Origin: Flavobacterium sp. N502536
Lineage (GTDB): Bacteria > Bacteroidota > Bacteroidia > Flavobacteriales > Flavobacteriaceae
Assembly: GCF_025947345.1 (NCBI RefSeq)
Contig: NZ_CP110011.1
Location: 3,472,001-3,536,000, forward strand
Length of the DNA: 64,000 bases
Direction: 5' to 3'
The notes below the pieces were generated by a model. That model saw only the letters and a program-made list of their open reading frames with translations, searched no databases and had not been told where the DNA came from. Shown here one piece after another: positions 17,385-26,588 of this stretch (within the stretch, counting starts at the first letter, position 1; the number at the start of each line of letters is the position of its first letter). A program made the position numbers and the translations under genes.

Positions 17385-18101
17385 ATGATTTTGAGAAAAA
17401 TAATAATCGGATTGCTTTTTTTAAATACCGTTTTTGTTGCAGCGCAAGAGGTTAATAAATCAGATGCCAGCGGGAAAAAAGACGGGATTTGGAAAGGAAC
17501 TTATGAAGTTTCGAAACGACCTCGTTACGAAGGAACCTTCAATCACGGAAAAGAAACGGGTGTATTTAAATTTTTTGATGATACCAAAAAAGGAGATGTT
17601 ATCGCAACTCGTGATTTTACGGCAAATGACGGAAGTTCGTACACCATCTTTTACGATCAGAACAAGAATAAAGTAAGCGAAGGAAAAGAAGTCGGTAAAT
17701 CGCGTGAAGGCGACTGGAAATATTACCATAAAGCTTCGAAAGCCCTTATGACGCTTGAAAAATATAAAGGCGGAAAATTGGAAGGAGCAAGAACAGTTTA
17801 TTATCCGGATGCTAAAATTGCCGAAGAAATGACGTACAAAGACGGTCTGAAAGAAGGAGTTTATAAGAAGTACGGGCAAAATGGTATTCTTTTGGAGCAA
17901 AGTACATTTAAGAACAATGAATACAATGGTGATGCTGTTTTTTATGATTCTGATGGTGTCGTAGCTTCTAAAGGAAAATTTCTGAAAGGCAAAAAGGCTG
18001 GCATGTGGCAATTTTACCTAAAAGGAAAACTGACCAAAGAAGTAAACATGAGTGATCCTAAAAGTAGTTATCAGGCAGATTCTAAACGTAAAACGGAATA
18101 A
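17385..18101 (+). CDS. Secreted MORN-like repeat protein (YwqK-type)
   Basis: 238 residues. The first 20 (ILRKIIIGLLFLNTVFVAAQ) form a signal peptide. The rest is a series of MORN-variant repeats with the pattern GxxxGxWxxYxxxG: GKKDGIWKGTY, GKETGVFKFF, GKSREGDWKYYH, DGLKEGVYKKYG, GKKAGMWQFYLKG. Such proteins are abundant in Bacteroidota; some databases call them YwqK-type antitoxins, a label with little support here because no toxin gene is adjacent. Likely periplasmic or outer-membrane associated. Role unknown. Confidence 0.8.
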   Translation: MILRKIIIGLLFLNTVFVAAQEVNKSDASGKKDGIWKGTYEVSKRPRYEGTFNHGKETGVFKFFDDTKKGDVIATRDFTANDGSSYTIFYDQNKNKVSEGKEVGKSREGDWKYYHKASKALMTLEKYKGGKLEGARTVYYPDAKIAEEMTYKDGLKEGVYKKYGQNGILLEQSTFKNNEYNGDAVFYDSDGVVASKGKFLKGKKAGMWQFYLKGKLTKEVNMSDPKSSYQADSKRKTE

Positions 18102-18268
18102 GTTTAGTTACGATAAATATTCTGAAAAAGATTTTTTTAATACAGTATCCCAGATTTCTAAGTGATCAGTTTATTCGCCTACAAAGCTTGTAAAAGGGAC
18201 AATAAGTTTTATTTACAACGGCATTGCATAAACTAATCAAAACTGCTGCAACTTTCAAAAATAGGGCT

Positions 18269-18276
18269 TATCTTTG
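18269..18276 (+). promoter_or_regulatory. -7 box of mnmA
   Basis: TATCTTTG matches TAnnTTTG and lies 29 nt upstream of the mnmA ATG. The rest of the 204-bp gap (18102-18305) shows nothing else. Confidence 0.6.
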
Positions 18277-18305
18277 CACTCTTGTAAAAATATAAACGAT
18301 TTAGA

Positions 18306-19493
18306 ATGAAACGTGTAGTTGTTGGACTTTCCGGAGGAGTAGATTCAAGTGTTGCGGCTTATTTATTGCAGCAACAGGGATATGAAGTTATTGGCCTTTT
18401 TATGAAGAACTGGCACGATGATTCCGTTACGATTTCTAATGAATGCCCGTGGTTAGAAGACAGCAACGATGCATTATTGGTAGCCGAAAAATTGGGTATA
18501 CCGTTTCAAACTGTTGATTTAAGCGAAGAATACAAAGAAAAAATCGTTGATTATATGTTCAACGAATACGAAAAAGGGAGAACTCCAAATCCTGACGTAC
18601 TTTGTAACCGCGAAATTAAATTCGATGTTTTTATGAAAATCGCTCTAAGCCTTGGAGCCGATTATGTTGCGACCGGACATTACTGCCAGAAAAGCGAAAT
18701 TGAAGTGAACGGAGAAACGGTTTATCAATTGATTGCCGGAAATGATGTTAACAAAGATCAGTCGTACTTTTTATGCCAGTTGTCTCAGGAACAACTATCA
18801 AAAGCTTTGTTCCCAATTGGAGCCTTGACAAAACCGGAAGTGCGCGAAATTGCTGCTGAAATGGAATTGGTTACTGCCGAAAAGAAAGATTCTCAAGGAC
18901 TTTGTTTCATCGGAAAAGTACGTTTACCTGAATTTTTACAGCAAAAATTACAGCCTAAAGAAGGTCTGATTGTTCAAATTGACAAAAATGACCCCATTTA
19001 TACTATCGAAAAGCCGGAAGGAATTTCTCTGGAAGACGAATTAAAAATCGATTCTCAAAAACTGGATTATCTTCCAACAATGGGTAAAGTAATGGGCAAA
19101 CATCAGGGAGCACATTATTTTACAAACGGTCAAAGAAAAGGATTAAATGTTGGTGGTACTACAGATCCGTTATTTGTAATTGCAACAGATGTTGATACCA
19201 ATACCATTTATACCGGTTTAACAAGCAATCATCCTGGTTTGTTTAAGAAAGCATTGTTTGTTGGAAACTCCGAAGTACACTGGGTTCGCGAAGATTTGAA
19301 ATTGAATGAAGGGGAGAAAATGGAAGTAATGGCAAGAATACGTTACCGTCAGCCGTTACAGAAAGCAATCCTGCATCAATTTGAAAACGGAATGTACGTG
19401 AGTTTCGAAGAATCTCAGTCGGCTATCACAGAAGGACAGTTTGTTGCCTGGTATTTAGAGAATGAATTAGTTGGTTCGGGAGTAATTTCTTAG
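18306..19493 (+). CDS. mnmA: tRNA-specific 2-thiouridylase MnmA
   Basis: Adds sulfur to U34 of Lys, Glu and Gln tRNAs. 395 residues. The PP-loop is [14 protein letters not shown] (about residues 8-21). The first catalytic cysteine is in [12 protein letters not shown] (about 102) and the second in SQGLCFIGK (about 200). The tRNA-binding [15 protein letters not shown] and [15 protein letters not shown] are also present. It is a little longer than the E. coli enzyme (368) because of an insertion around residues 235-260. Ends 43 bp before a peptidase gene. Confidence 0.97.
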   Translation: MKRVVVGLSGGVDSSVAAYLLQQQGYEVIGLFMKNWHDDSVTISNECPWLEDSNDALLVAEKLGIPFQTVDLSEEYKEKIVDYMFNEYEKGRTPNPDVLCNREIKFDVFMKIALSLGADYVATGHYCQKSEIEVNGETVYQLIAGNDVNKDQSYFLCQLSQEQLSKALFPIGALTKPEVREIAAEMELVTAEKKDSQGLCFIGKVRLPEFLQQKLQPKEGLIVQIDKNDPIYTIEKPEGISLEDELKIDSQKLDYLPTMGKVMGKHQGAHYFTNGQRKGLNVGGTTDPLFVIATDVDTNTIYTGLTSNHPGLFKKALFVGNSEVHWVREDLKLNEGEKMEVMARIRYRQPLQKAILHQFENGMYVSFEESQSAITEGQFVAWYLENELVGSGVIS

Positions 19494-19536
19494 CTTTATA
19501 CTTTTTTACGGAGGTTTCACCTTTAAAAAAGTAATC

Positions 19537-21138
19537 ATGAAGCATTATTTTGTGTTTTTATTGTTGATTTTATCTACTGCGATGTTTTCGCAGGAAGATG
19601 CATGGGTCTATTTTAAAAATAAACCAAATGCACAAGCGTCTTTAGATGCTCCCCTTTCAATTTTGACACAACGTGCACTAGATCGAAGGGTCAGTCAAAA
19701 CATTGCCTTAGACGTTACCGACGCACCTGTAGAGGAGACTTATATCAATCAGATTAGATCGAGTGCCGGGATTACTATAATGGCCAAATCAAAATGGTTA
19801 AATGCACTTCATATCAGGGGAACTCAATCTGATATCTTAGCACTTAAATTGTTGTTATTTGTAGATAAGGTAACTTTTGCCAATAAAAATCTAAATACTA
19901 CCTCTAAAAAAAATACAGAAAGTCAGGTTACTCCCGTAAAAGACAAACGTAAATCGAAAACCGATTATGCCTATGGCTCTTCGGGAAATCAGATAGAAAT
20001 GTTAAACGGAAAGGTTTTACATCAACAGAATAAAACAGGTTCGGGAAAAATAATTGCCGTTTTAGATGCCGGTTTTCCGGGTGTTAACACCGCTTTACCC
20101 TTTAAGAAACTAATCGATAACCATCAGATCTTAGGAGGTTATGATTTCGTGAGTAGAAATGCCAATTTTTATACAGGGGATAGTCATGGAACAATGGTAC
20201 TTTCAACGATGGGCGGTTATAAAGAAAATTCCTTAGTGGGTACTGCTCCCGATGCTTCGTATTATTTATTCATTACAGAATATGATCCTACCGAAAACCC
20301 TGTTGAAGAATCCTATTGGGTAGAAGCAGCAGAAGAAGCGGATCGTGTAGGAGCTGATATTATAACAACTTCGCTCGGTTATTTTGAGTTTGATAATGCC
20401 AGTTATACTCATACTTATAGTGATATGAATGGCACAACTAATTTTATCTCCCGTGGAGCCGAACTGGCTTTTAGTAAAGGAATAATCGTTGTGGCTTCGG
20501 CAGGAAATGAAGGAGCTACTTCAGAACCTCATATTGGCGGACCGGCAGATGCCGTTTCGGTAATTACTGTAGGTGCTGTCACAGCTTCAAAAGTAAAATC
20601 CGGTTTTAGTTCGATAGGACCAAGTTACGACGGAAGGATTAAACCGGAAGTTATGGCGCAGGGATCAGCTGCTGTTGTGTCTGATACTGCAGGAAACATA
20701 ATTACTATAGACGGTACTTCATTTTCGTGTCCAATCATGGCCGGGATGATTGCTTGTTTGTGGCAGGCCTTTCCATCCAAAACCAATAAAGAGATTCGAC
20801 AAATGATTTTGCAGTCTTCAGATCGATATGCTGCACCCAATAATAATTATGGTTATGGTATTCCAAATTTTGGAGCCAGCTTAGGAGTAGAGAATTTCGA
20901 GTCTTTAGATACTGGGTTTTCTGTATTTCCAAATCCTACTCAAACAACACTTTCTTTTTTGTTTGAAAACAATACCGCTTTTGTTTCCATTTACTCGGTT
21001 TTGGGACAAAAGCTGATCGAAAAACAAATTACCAATCAAAATCCAATTCTTTCTGTTGAAGCGTTAAAAAGCGGACTCTATTTTTATACTTTTGAGGCTA
21101 ATGGCCTTCATAAAACAGGAAAGATAATCAAACAATAA
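19537..21138 (+). CDS. Secreted subtilisin-family (S8) protease with T9SS type A sorting domain
   Basis: 533 residues. A signal peptide (MKHYFVFLLLILSTAMFSQ) is followed by a propeptide-like region (to about 140) and the S8 domain: Asp in IIAVLDAGFPG (about 177), His in GDSHGTMVLSTMGG (about 216) and Ser in GTSFSCPIMAG (about 395), with the oxyanion Asn in ASAGNEGA. The C-terminal 70 residues (FSVFPNPTQTTLSFLFEN to KTGKIIKQ) are a type A T9SS sorting domain. It is therefore exported to the outside of the cell, where it would cut proteins. Co-directional with, and 12 bp from, the next gene. Confidence 0.93.
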   Translation: MKHYFVFLLLILSTAMFSQEDAWVYFKNKPNAQASLDAPLSILTQRALDRRVSQNIALDVTDAPVEETYINQIRSSAGITIMAKSKWLNALHIRGTQSDILALKLLLFVDKVTFANKNLNTTSKKNTESQVTPVKDKRKSKTDYAYGSSGNQIEMLNGKVLHQQNKTGSGKIIAVLDAGFPGVNTALPFKKLIDNHQILGGYDFVSRNANFYTGDSHGTMVLSTMGGYKENSLVGTAPDASYYLFITEYDPTENPVEESYWVEAAEEADRVGADIITTSLGYFEFDNASYTHTYSDMNGTTNFISRGAELAFSKGIIVVASAGNEGATSEPHIGGPADAVSVITVGAVTASKVKSGFSSIGPSYDGRIKPEVMAQGSAAVVSDTAGNIITIDGTSFSCPIMAGMIACLWQAFPSKTNKEIRQMILQSSDRYAAPNNNYGYGIPNFGASLGVENFESLDTGFSVFPNPTQTTLSFLFENNTAFVSIYSVLGQKLIEKQITNQNPILSVEALKSGLYFYTFEANGLHKTGKIIKQ

Positions 21139-21150
21139 TTACATTTTTGA

Positions 21151-22095
21151 ATGAACAGAATTACACAACTATTTAATATTAAATATCCAATTATTCAGGG
21201 AGGAATGATTTGGAACAGTGGTTATAAATTAGCAGCTGCAGTAAGTAATGCAGGAGGTTTGGGCCTAATTGGAGCAGGTTCGATGTATCCCGAAGTATTA
21301 CGCCAGCACATTCAGAAATGTCAAAAAGCAACGAGTAAACCTTTTGGAGTTAACATTCCGATGTTGTATCCCAACATCGAAGAAATTATGAATATTGTGG
21401 TTGAAGAAGGGGTGAAAATTGTTTTCACTTCCGCCGGAAATCCAAAAACCTGGACTTCTTTTTTAAAAGAAAAAGGAATCACAGTGGTACACGTCGTAAG
21501 CAGTAGTGTTTTTGCTTTAAAAGCCCAGGAGGCAGGAGTTGATGCTATTGTTGCCGAAGGATTTGAGGCAGGTGGGCACAATGGCCGTGATGAAACGACA
21601 ACCCTGACTTTAATTCCAATGGTTAAAGAAAAAATTCAGATACCCATTATTGCCGCCGGAGGAATTGCAACAGGCAGAGGGATGCTCGCCACCATGATTT
21701 TGGGTGCCGATGGCGTTCAGGTGGGAAGCCGTTTTGCTGCTTCTGTAGAATCTTCGGCGCATGATAATTTCAAAGACACTATTATTAAAGTTAAAGAAGG
21801 TGATACACAATTGACGCTAAAAGAACTGGCTCCGGTTCGATTGGTTAAAAATAAATTCTATCAGGATGTTCAGGAATTGTATGAGCAATGTCCTTCAAAA
21901 GAAGATTTGGTAGCGCTTTTAGGCAGAGCAAGAGCAAAAAAAGGAATGTTTGAAGGAGATCTTGAAGAGGGAGAACTCGAAATAGGGCAAATCGCGGGAT
22001 TAATTCATGAAATTTTGCCCGTCGAGAAAATTATTCAACAAATGATGTCCGATTTTGAAGCTGCCCGCCAGGAAAAGGCTAAATTTGAATTCTAA
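21151..22095 (+). CDS. NPD/2-nitropropane dioxygenase-like FMN protein
   Basis: 314-residue TIM-barrel flavoprotein of the nitronate monooxygenase/FabK group. The N terminus FNIKYPIIQGGMIWNSGYKL is the family start; FMN-phosphate-binding stretches are PIIAAGGIATGRGMLATMIL and GADGVQVGSRFAAS; EGFEAGGHNGRDETTTL carries the conserved AGGH. Members reduce enoyl-ACP (FabK) or oxidise nitronates; which one applies cannot be told. The AGGHNGRDE form and length of about 314 residues are common in Bacteroidota. Confidence 0.85.
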   Translation: MNRITQLFNIKYPIIQGGMIWNSGYKLAAAVSNAGGLGLIGAGSMYPEVLRQHIQKCQKATSKPFGVNIPMLYPNIEEIMNIVVEEGVKIVFTSAGNPKTWTSFLKEKGITVVHVVSSSVFALKAQEAGVDAIVAEGFEAGGHNGRDETTTLTLIPMVKEKIQIPIIAAGGIATGRGMLATMILGADGVQVGSRFAASVESSAHDNFKDTIIKVKEGDTQLTLKELAPVRLVKNKFYQDVQELYEQCPSKEDLVALLGRARAKKGMFEGDLEEGELEIGQIAGLIHEILPVEKIIQQMMSDFEAARQEKAKFEF

Positions 22096-22116
22096 ATTAC
22101 CCCCAAGAACTACAAC

Positions 22117-22527
22117 ATGAAACCTACACGCACTTTTATATGTTTACTTTTTTTCGGACTTGGTTTACAGCAAGCTTATAGTCAGTCTTATCAGTTTAAA
22201 ACTTCAGGTTTTAGTGTCTTAGAAAAGAATGAAAAAGGAAAATGGGGAGAGTGGTCCGATCTTGATTTGGTCAATTTGTCTGTGATACTGGATACCAATA
22301 AACACAGAATTGTGGTTTATTCGCAGGAAATTCAGCTTTTTAGTATTTTGGATTATATCGAACGCGAAGAAAATGATACAGATATTGTGTATTCTTTTAT
22401 GTGTAAAGACAATGATGGTACGGCCTGTAAGCTATCGATCATCACCCGAAAAAAACAGGATTTCCGTAAACAGCTTTATATTAACTACGACGATCGTATT
22501 ATTGTTTATAATATTTTTAGTGTGTAG
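22117..22527 (+). CDS. Hypothetical secreted protein
   Basis: 136 residues with a clear signal peptide (FICLLFFGLGLQQAYSQ) and a small, probably all-beta body (SYQFKTSGFSVLEKNEKGKW, NKHRIVVYSQEIQLFSILDY). I recognise no domain. It lies 21 bp after the flavoprotein gene and 31 bp before a T9SS surface protein, so it may be transcribed with both. Function unknown. Confidence 0.7.
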   Translation: MKPTRTFICLLFFGLGLQQAYSQSYQFKTSGFSVLEKNEKGKWGEWSDLDLVNLSVILDTNKHRIVVYSQEIQLFSILDYIEREENDTDIVYSFMCKDNDGTACKLSIITRKKQDFRKQLYINYDDRIIVYNIFSV

Positions 22528-22558
22528 GAACTGCGCTATAAGACTATCCCAATTATTT

Positions 22559-24724
22559 ATGAAATTAAAAAAAAGATCAACACTATTTTTATTACTTAGT
22601 GTGTTGACCATGTATTCTCAGCAATGGAAACAAAATTTTAAAATTGTTGAACCCACCAGAGTGAGAGATAATAGTTTTGGTTTTTCTGTTGCAACTTATG
22701 ATGGTTTTGCAGCTTATGCTTCTAGCACAGCAGATGTACAAGGCGTTGAAAGTGCGGGCAAAGTGTATATTGCAAGACAAGATTGTGACGGTTGGACAAT
22801 ATATCAGGAACTTACGCGTCCTGATGCAAGAAATTATTGTGGTTTTGGTTCCAGATTATTTATGGAAGGAAAAACACTTGTTGTATCAGGTTGTGATTCC
22901 GCAGTCTCGAATGGAAACGCAATTTATATATATGAAAGAGATAATAGTGACCAGTATGTTTTTAAACAGAAAATAGGCCGGGTAGAGAATTCCTTAAATG
23001 ACAATTATAGCTCAGAATTTGCGATCTCAGAAAATTTTATGGTTGTAGGAGCATACTATAATAGTACAGATAGTAATTTGAGTAATTATTTAGAAAACGC
23101 GGGTGCGGCCTATATTTTCGCCAAAGGAACTGACGGAGTTTGGACATTGGTACAAAAAATTGTTGCAAGTGACAGAGAGAGACGTGATACTTTCGGTAAT
23201 TCTGTAGCTATTTACAAAAATACAATTGTGGTTGGGGCAGTTAAAGAGGGGACTAATTGGGCCGGGGCAGCTTATGTTTTTGAAAAGGATAATAATTCTA
23301 ATACATGGAGGGAAACTAAGAAATTAACAGCTTACGACTTTAGAGGTTTACAAGATAGATTTGGAGAAATTGTACAGATCAATGAAAATGGGATAATGAT
23401 TTCGGCTCCAGCCGAAGACGATTACGACTCTAATTTAAGTGGAGATGGCGGAGGTGCATTAACTTTTACAGGTTCGGTCTATATCTTTAAGAAAGGCTTA
23501 AATGGAGAATGGAATGGGCATCAAAAAATAAGAGCTTCTGATAGTTCAATCAATATTTCGAGTTTTGGTGGTCAAATGGAAATTTACAAAGACCAATTAG
23601 CTATTAGGTCCAGTGAAAGTGAATACGATTCCAATGGTAATTTATCAAAAATTTATGGACGCGTTTATATGTTCAAAAAAGGAGTAAATGACTTATGGAC
23701 GGAGTATCAAATAGTACAGTCAAATATTAAACGTAATAGTGATTGGTTTGCGGGTTCGATTTCTTTATATGACAAGGATTTATTTATAGGGGCATTTTGG
23801 GATGGATTAGATGCAAATGACCAAAATTATATAGGATATACCGGATCAGTTTATATTTTTAATCCTTATGATTATTTAAATGCTCAAAAACCGGTATTAA
23901 ATAGGATACCTGTTCTGAAATCTTGTGCAGATTTAGGAAATGGTTTTTCTTCTAGTTTTAATATGGCGACTATTGAAAATGATTTGGTTGAAAACCCTAA
24001 TAATTTCCTTTTTACTTATAGTGATCAAAGTGGTAATAAGTTACCATCACCTTTACCGGTAAATTACTCTAATAGTACTCCATTTTCAGAAAAAATTAAT
24101 GTTAGAGTTGCAAATAAAAACAATCTGGGTTGTTATAAGGATACTAAAATTGAATTAGAGACTTTTTCTTCTTTTACTTTAAATCAAGTACCGGATATTT
24201 ATAAATGCGACCTAAAGGGAACTGGTTTTGCTGAATTCGATTTATCAAAAATTAATTCTATTCTTGTAAATGATCCTTCATTGTTTACTTTTTCTTACTT
24301 TGATAAAAACGGAAATGATATTAGTGGGTTTATTGATGAATCGTATACAAATACCACTAAGAATAGAGAGGAAATAAATATTATTGTTACAGATATTACT
24401 ACTCTTTGTAATGTAAAAGCAAAAATAAATTTACATGTTTCAAATGATGGTTCAGATTGTAAAGAGGATGATTATATAGTGCCAAAATTTTTTACACCAA
24501 ACGCAGATGGGTTTAATGATGTTTGGGAAATTACAGGGGTAAAGAATCAAAATTATAAAATCTATATTTACGATAGATATGGAAAATTATTAAAAACTTT
24601 AGAGAAAGAGGAGAGTTGGGATGGGAATTATAATGGAGTTTCTATGCCTTCTTCTGATTATTGGTTTCAATTAGTATTTGAAAATGGATTAACTAAAAAA
24701 GGACATTTCGCACTAAAAAAGTAA
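22559..24724 (+). CDS. Large surface protein with FG-GAP-like repeats and T9SS type B sorting domain
   Basis: 721 residues from ATG 22559. The frame runs further upstream but over the previous gene, and this Met begins a signal peptide (KKRSTLFLLLSVLTMYSQ). Residues about 30-440 are seven or so repeats of the pattern FGxSVAxxxxxxVVGAxxxxxxxGAAYVFxK, an FG-GAP/integrin-like beta-propeller. Then two repeats around KSCADLGNGF and YKCDLKGTGFAEFDL (about 460-640), then the gliding-motility-associated C-terminal domain FFTPNADGFNDVWEITG to KKGHFALKK (type B T9SS signal). Expected on the cell surface or released. Ligand unknown. Confidence 0.9.
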   Translation: MKLKKRSTLFLLLSVLTMYSQQWKQNFKIVEPTRVRDNSFGFSVATYDGFAAYASSTADVQGVESAGKVYIARQDCDGWTIYQELTRPDARNYCGFGSRLFMEGKTLVVSGCDSAVSNGNAIYIYERDNSDQYVFKQKIGRVENSLNDNYSSEFAISENFMVVGAYYNSTDSNLSNYLENAGAAYIFAKGTDGVWTLVQKIVASDRERRDTFGNSVAIYKNTIVVGAVKEGTNWAGAAYVFEKDNNSNTWRETKKLTAYDFRGLQDRFGEIVQINENGIMISAPAEDDYDSNLSGDGGGALTFTGSVYIFKKGLNGEWNGHQKIRASDSSINISSFGGQMEIYKDQLAIRSSESEYDSNGNLSKIYGRVYMFKKGVNDLWTEYQIVQSNIKRNSDWFAGSISLYDKDLFIGAFWDGLDANDQNYIGYTGSVYIFNPYDYLNAQKPVLNRIPVLKSCADLGNGFSSSFNMATIENDLVENPNNFLFTYSDQSGNKLPSPLPVNYSNSTPFSEKINVRVANKNNLGCYKDTKIELETFSSFTLNQVPDIYKCDLKGTGFAEFDLSKINSILVNDPSLFTFSYFDKNGNDISGFIDESYTNTTKNREEINIIVTDITTLCNVKAKINLHVSNDGSDCKEDDYIVPKFFTPNADGFNDVWEITGVKNQNYKIYIYDRYGKLLKTLEKEESWDGNYNGVSMPSSDYWFQLVFENGLTKKGHFALKK

Positions 24725-24730
24725 TAATAA

Positions 24731-24759
24731 ACCCGACAGGTTTTTAAAACCTGTCGGGT
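24731..24759. terminator. Palindromic hairpin ACCCGACAGGTTTT, copy 1
   Basis: ACCCGACAGGTTTT-T-AAAACCTGTCGGGT, 14-bp perfect arms, followed by CTAATTTTT; it would terminate the surface-protein transcript. The same core returns at 25211-25239. Confidence 0.8.
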
Positions 24760-24998
24760 CTAATTTTTAGGTGAATTGGCTGTAGTAGTATATTTATTGG
24801 TGATATCCCGGATCATTAGTTGATGCGCTTCTTAAATATTCATCAGTTCACGTAAAGTATTGATTATCCTTTGTGTGCGAAAAAAAAGATGTGTGAATTA
24901 CCCGTTTTTTGGATAAGACAAATTTATGTAATGATATAAATTTGAGTTATGGAATAGTTCCATAGTAAAAAAATATTAAAAGAGGGGAGGAACACATC

Positions 24999-25181
24999 AT
25001 GATTTGGAGTAATTTGCTAATAGGACTTTATGTGTTGATCTTAGTACACAATGGATATTTGTGGTATAAATACAACCAAAATGCCTCTAAGGATCAAAAA
25101 AAGAAAGAAGGATGGAGCAATTATTACAGGCTTGTAATCATCTTTATTTTAATACTTCTCTTTCAGAAACTAGGGGTATAG
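24999..25181 (+). CDS. Small two-segment membrane protein (hypothetical)
   Basis: 60 residues with two hydrophobic helices, LLIGLYVLILVHNGYLWYKY and LVIIFILILLFQKLGV, separated by a basic linker (KDQKKKEGW). A strong Shine-Dalgarno-like AGAGGGGAGG lies 10 nt before the ATG, which is unusual in Bacteroidota and favours a real gene. It is enclosed by two copies of the same hairpin. I do not recognise the family. The 274-bp gap before it contains the first hairpin and otherwise nothing clear. Confidence 0.6.
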   Translation: MIWSNLLIGLYVLILVHNGYLWYKYNQNASKDQKKKEGWSNYYRLVIIFILILLFQKLGV

Positions 25182-25201
25182 AAATTATCATAAAGGAAAG
25201 A

Positions 25202-25248
25202 AAATAATAAACCCGACAGGTTTTTAAAACCTGTCGGGTTTATTATTT
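25202..25248. terminator. Palindromic hairpin ACCCGACAGGTTTT, copy 2 (23-bp arms)
   Basis: The same core as at 24731-24759 but extended: AAATAATAAACCC at the left and GGGTTTATTATTT at the right give perfect 23-bp arms around one T. It lies between convergent genes and could terminate both. It is followed by a short CTTAG-type run (25251-25285). Confidence 0.85.
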
Positions 25249-25284
25249 AAAAACCTTAGAATCTTAGCACCTTAGTATCTTTCT

Positions 25285-25722
25285 TTAAGACTCAATATCC
25301 TTGATAAATTCGTCATACTCCAGATAAAACATCTCAAGAGCATGCATGTTTTCGTTGAAGAAATCAAAAATGGCATCCCAGTTGTTGCGATTGCTGAAAC
25401 CAATACCTAATTTTTCGACCCAGATTCGGCTAATGGTTTTGCCGCTTTCGAGAGTGTAGTTTTGTTCGAAAACCAAATCTTTAATAAATTCTTCTTCCAA
25501 AATACTTTTCAACGCTTCAATTTTTTCAAAATAAGCATTTCGTTTTTCATCACTTCGGTGTTCAATATCAATTAAAACCTGTGCTTTTTTATTATCAACA
25601 TAAAATTTAAAAGAGAAATCTTTAATTTTGGTATCATAAAGTACCCATTTGCGAGGATATTTTTCAGCGAATGCTACCCAGAATTCTCTTTTTATCTTTT
25701 GTGATTCTTCTTTACTGTACAT
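25285..25722 (-). CDS. DUF4268 domain protein
   Basis: 145 residues. The sequence KKAQVLIDIEHRSDEKRNAYFEKIEALK and the C-terminal WDAIFDFFNENMHALEMFYLEY resemble DUF4268, a domain also found as the C-terminal part of some restriction-like nucleases, here alone. No catalytic motif visible to me. Single gene, convergent with the small membrane protein upstream. Function unknown. Confidence 0.7.
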   Translation of the reverse strand: MYSKEESQKIKREFWVAFAEKYPRKWVLYDTKIKDFSFKFYVDNKKAQVLIDIEHRSDEKRNAYFEKIEALKSILEEEFIKDLVFEQNYTLESGKTISRIWVEKLGIGFSNRNNWDAIFDFFNENMHALEMFYLEYDEFIKDIES

Positions 25723-25812
25723 TTTTAGGTCTTGATTTTAGAAAACTTGTAGAACCGCGTTTTCTGGACTATATTTATATTTTATTTAAAAGTACAAAAA
25801 TAAACTTTGCTT

Positions 25813-26463
25813 ATGGATTTTCAAGATTTTTTGCAATATGTTCCTGATTTAATACCGGTAGTATTGCCGGCGGAGTCGGCGCATAGTAAAATGGCTCCAA
25901 AAGAACGCCTCGAAGCCTTAAAGAATCTTGATTTAAAAGATAAAAATCCGCGTATTGCGGCCGTTATGATGTTGTTTTATCCCAAAAACGGAAAAACACA
26001 TTTGGTACTGATCGTCCGAAATGCCTATAATGGAGTTCATTCGTCACAAATTGCATTCCCTGGAGGGAAATACGAATTGACTGATGCCGATTATGAAAAG
26101 ACAGCTTTGCGCGAAACTCATGAAGAGGTAGGTGTTGTACCCGAAAAAATAAAGGTTATCAAACACTTTACGCCCATGTATATTCCGCCAAGTAACTTTT
26201 TGGTACATCCTTTTTTAGGGATTTCCGAAGAGGAACTTTTGTTTTATCCGGATATCAGAGAAGTAGCCGATATTATAGAATTACCGCTGTCGGTTTTTCT
26301 GAATGACGAAATTGTCATCGAAGTCACATTATCAACTTCTTATGCGAATGATGCTTTAGTTCCGGCATTTAACATTCAAAATCATATAGTTTGGGGGGCG
26401 ACGGCCATGATATTGAGTGAACTGAGAGATGTTTTAAAAATAACTTTTGGAGACAAGGTATAA
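25813..26463 (+). CDS. Nudix hydrolase, CoA pyrophosphatase-like
   Basis: Start ATG 25813 (two codons after an in-frame TTG), 216 residues. The Nudix box is GGKYELTDADYEKTALRETH continuing EEVGV (about residues 84-108, all of GX5EX7REUXEEXGU present), and the segment before it, VRNAYNGVHSSQIAFPGG, is the pattern of the CoA/NUDT7-8 subfamily (LxxRxxxxxxHxGQxxFPGG). It would split CoA or acyl-CoA into phosphopantetheine and 3',5'-ADP. Single gene; the next gene has its own promoter box. Confidence 0.88.
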   Translation: MDFQDFLQYVPDLIPVVLPAESAHSKMAPKERLEALKNLDLKDKNPRIAAVMMLFYPKNGKTHLVLIVRNAYNGVHSSQIAFPGGKYELTDADYEKTALRETHEEVGVVPEKIKVIKHFTPMYIPPSNFLVHPFLGISEEELLFYPDIREVADIIELPLSVFLNDEIVIEVTLSTSYANDALVPAFNIQNHIVWGATAMILSELRDVLKITFGDKV

Positions 26464-26550
26464 AAAGTAAAAATTAACAATTTGATATTCATAGTTATAG
26501 CAGTTTATTTTCGAAATTGTATTATACTATCGCTAAAAGAATAAATTTTG

Positions 26551-26558
26551 TATGTTTG
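26551..26558 (+). promoter_or_regulatory. -7 box of the acyltransferase gene
   Basis: TATGTTTG matches TAnnTTTG, 30 nt before the ATG at 26589. Any start upstream of about 26564 would lie outside the transcript. Confidence 0.6.
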
Positions 26559-26588
26559 CGTCCTAACAAAAAAATACATTTGACAGCT

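Noticed and set aside
17385..18101. Toxin-antitoxin system based on the YwqK-type label
   Set aside because: Only a MORN-repeat secreted protein is present; no toxin gene lies beside it.
22310..22558. 83-codon N-terminal extension of the T9SS type B surface protein
   Set aside because: It overlaps the preceding secreted-protein gene, and a typical signal peptide begins at the Met at 22559.
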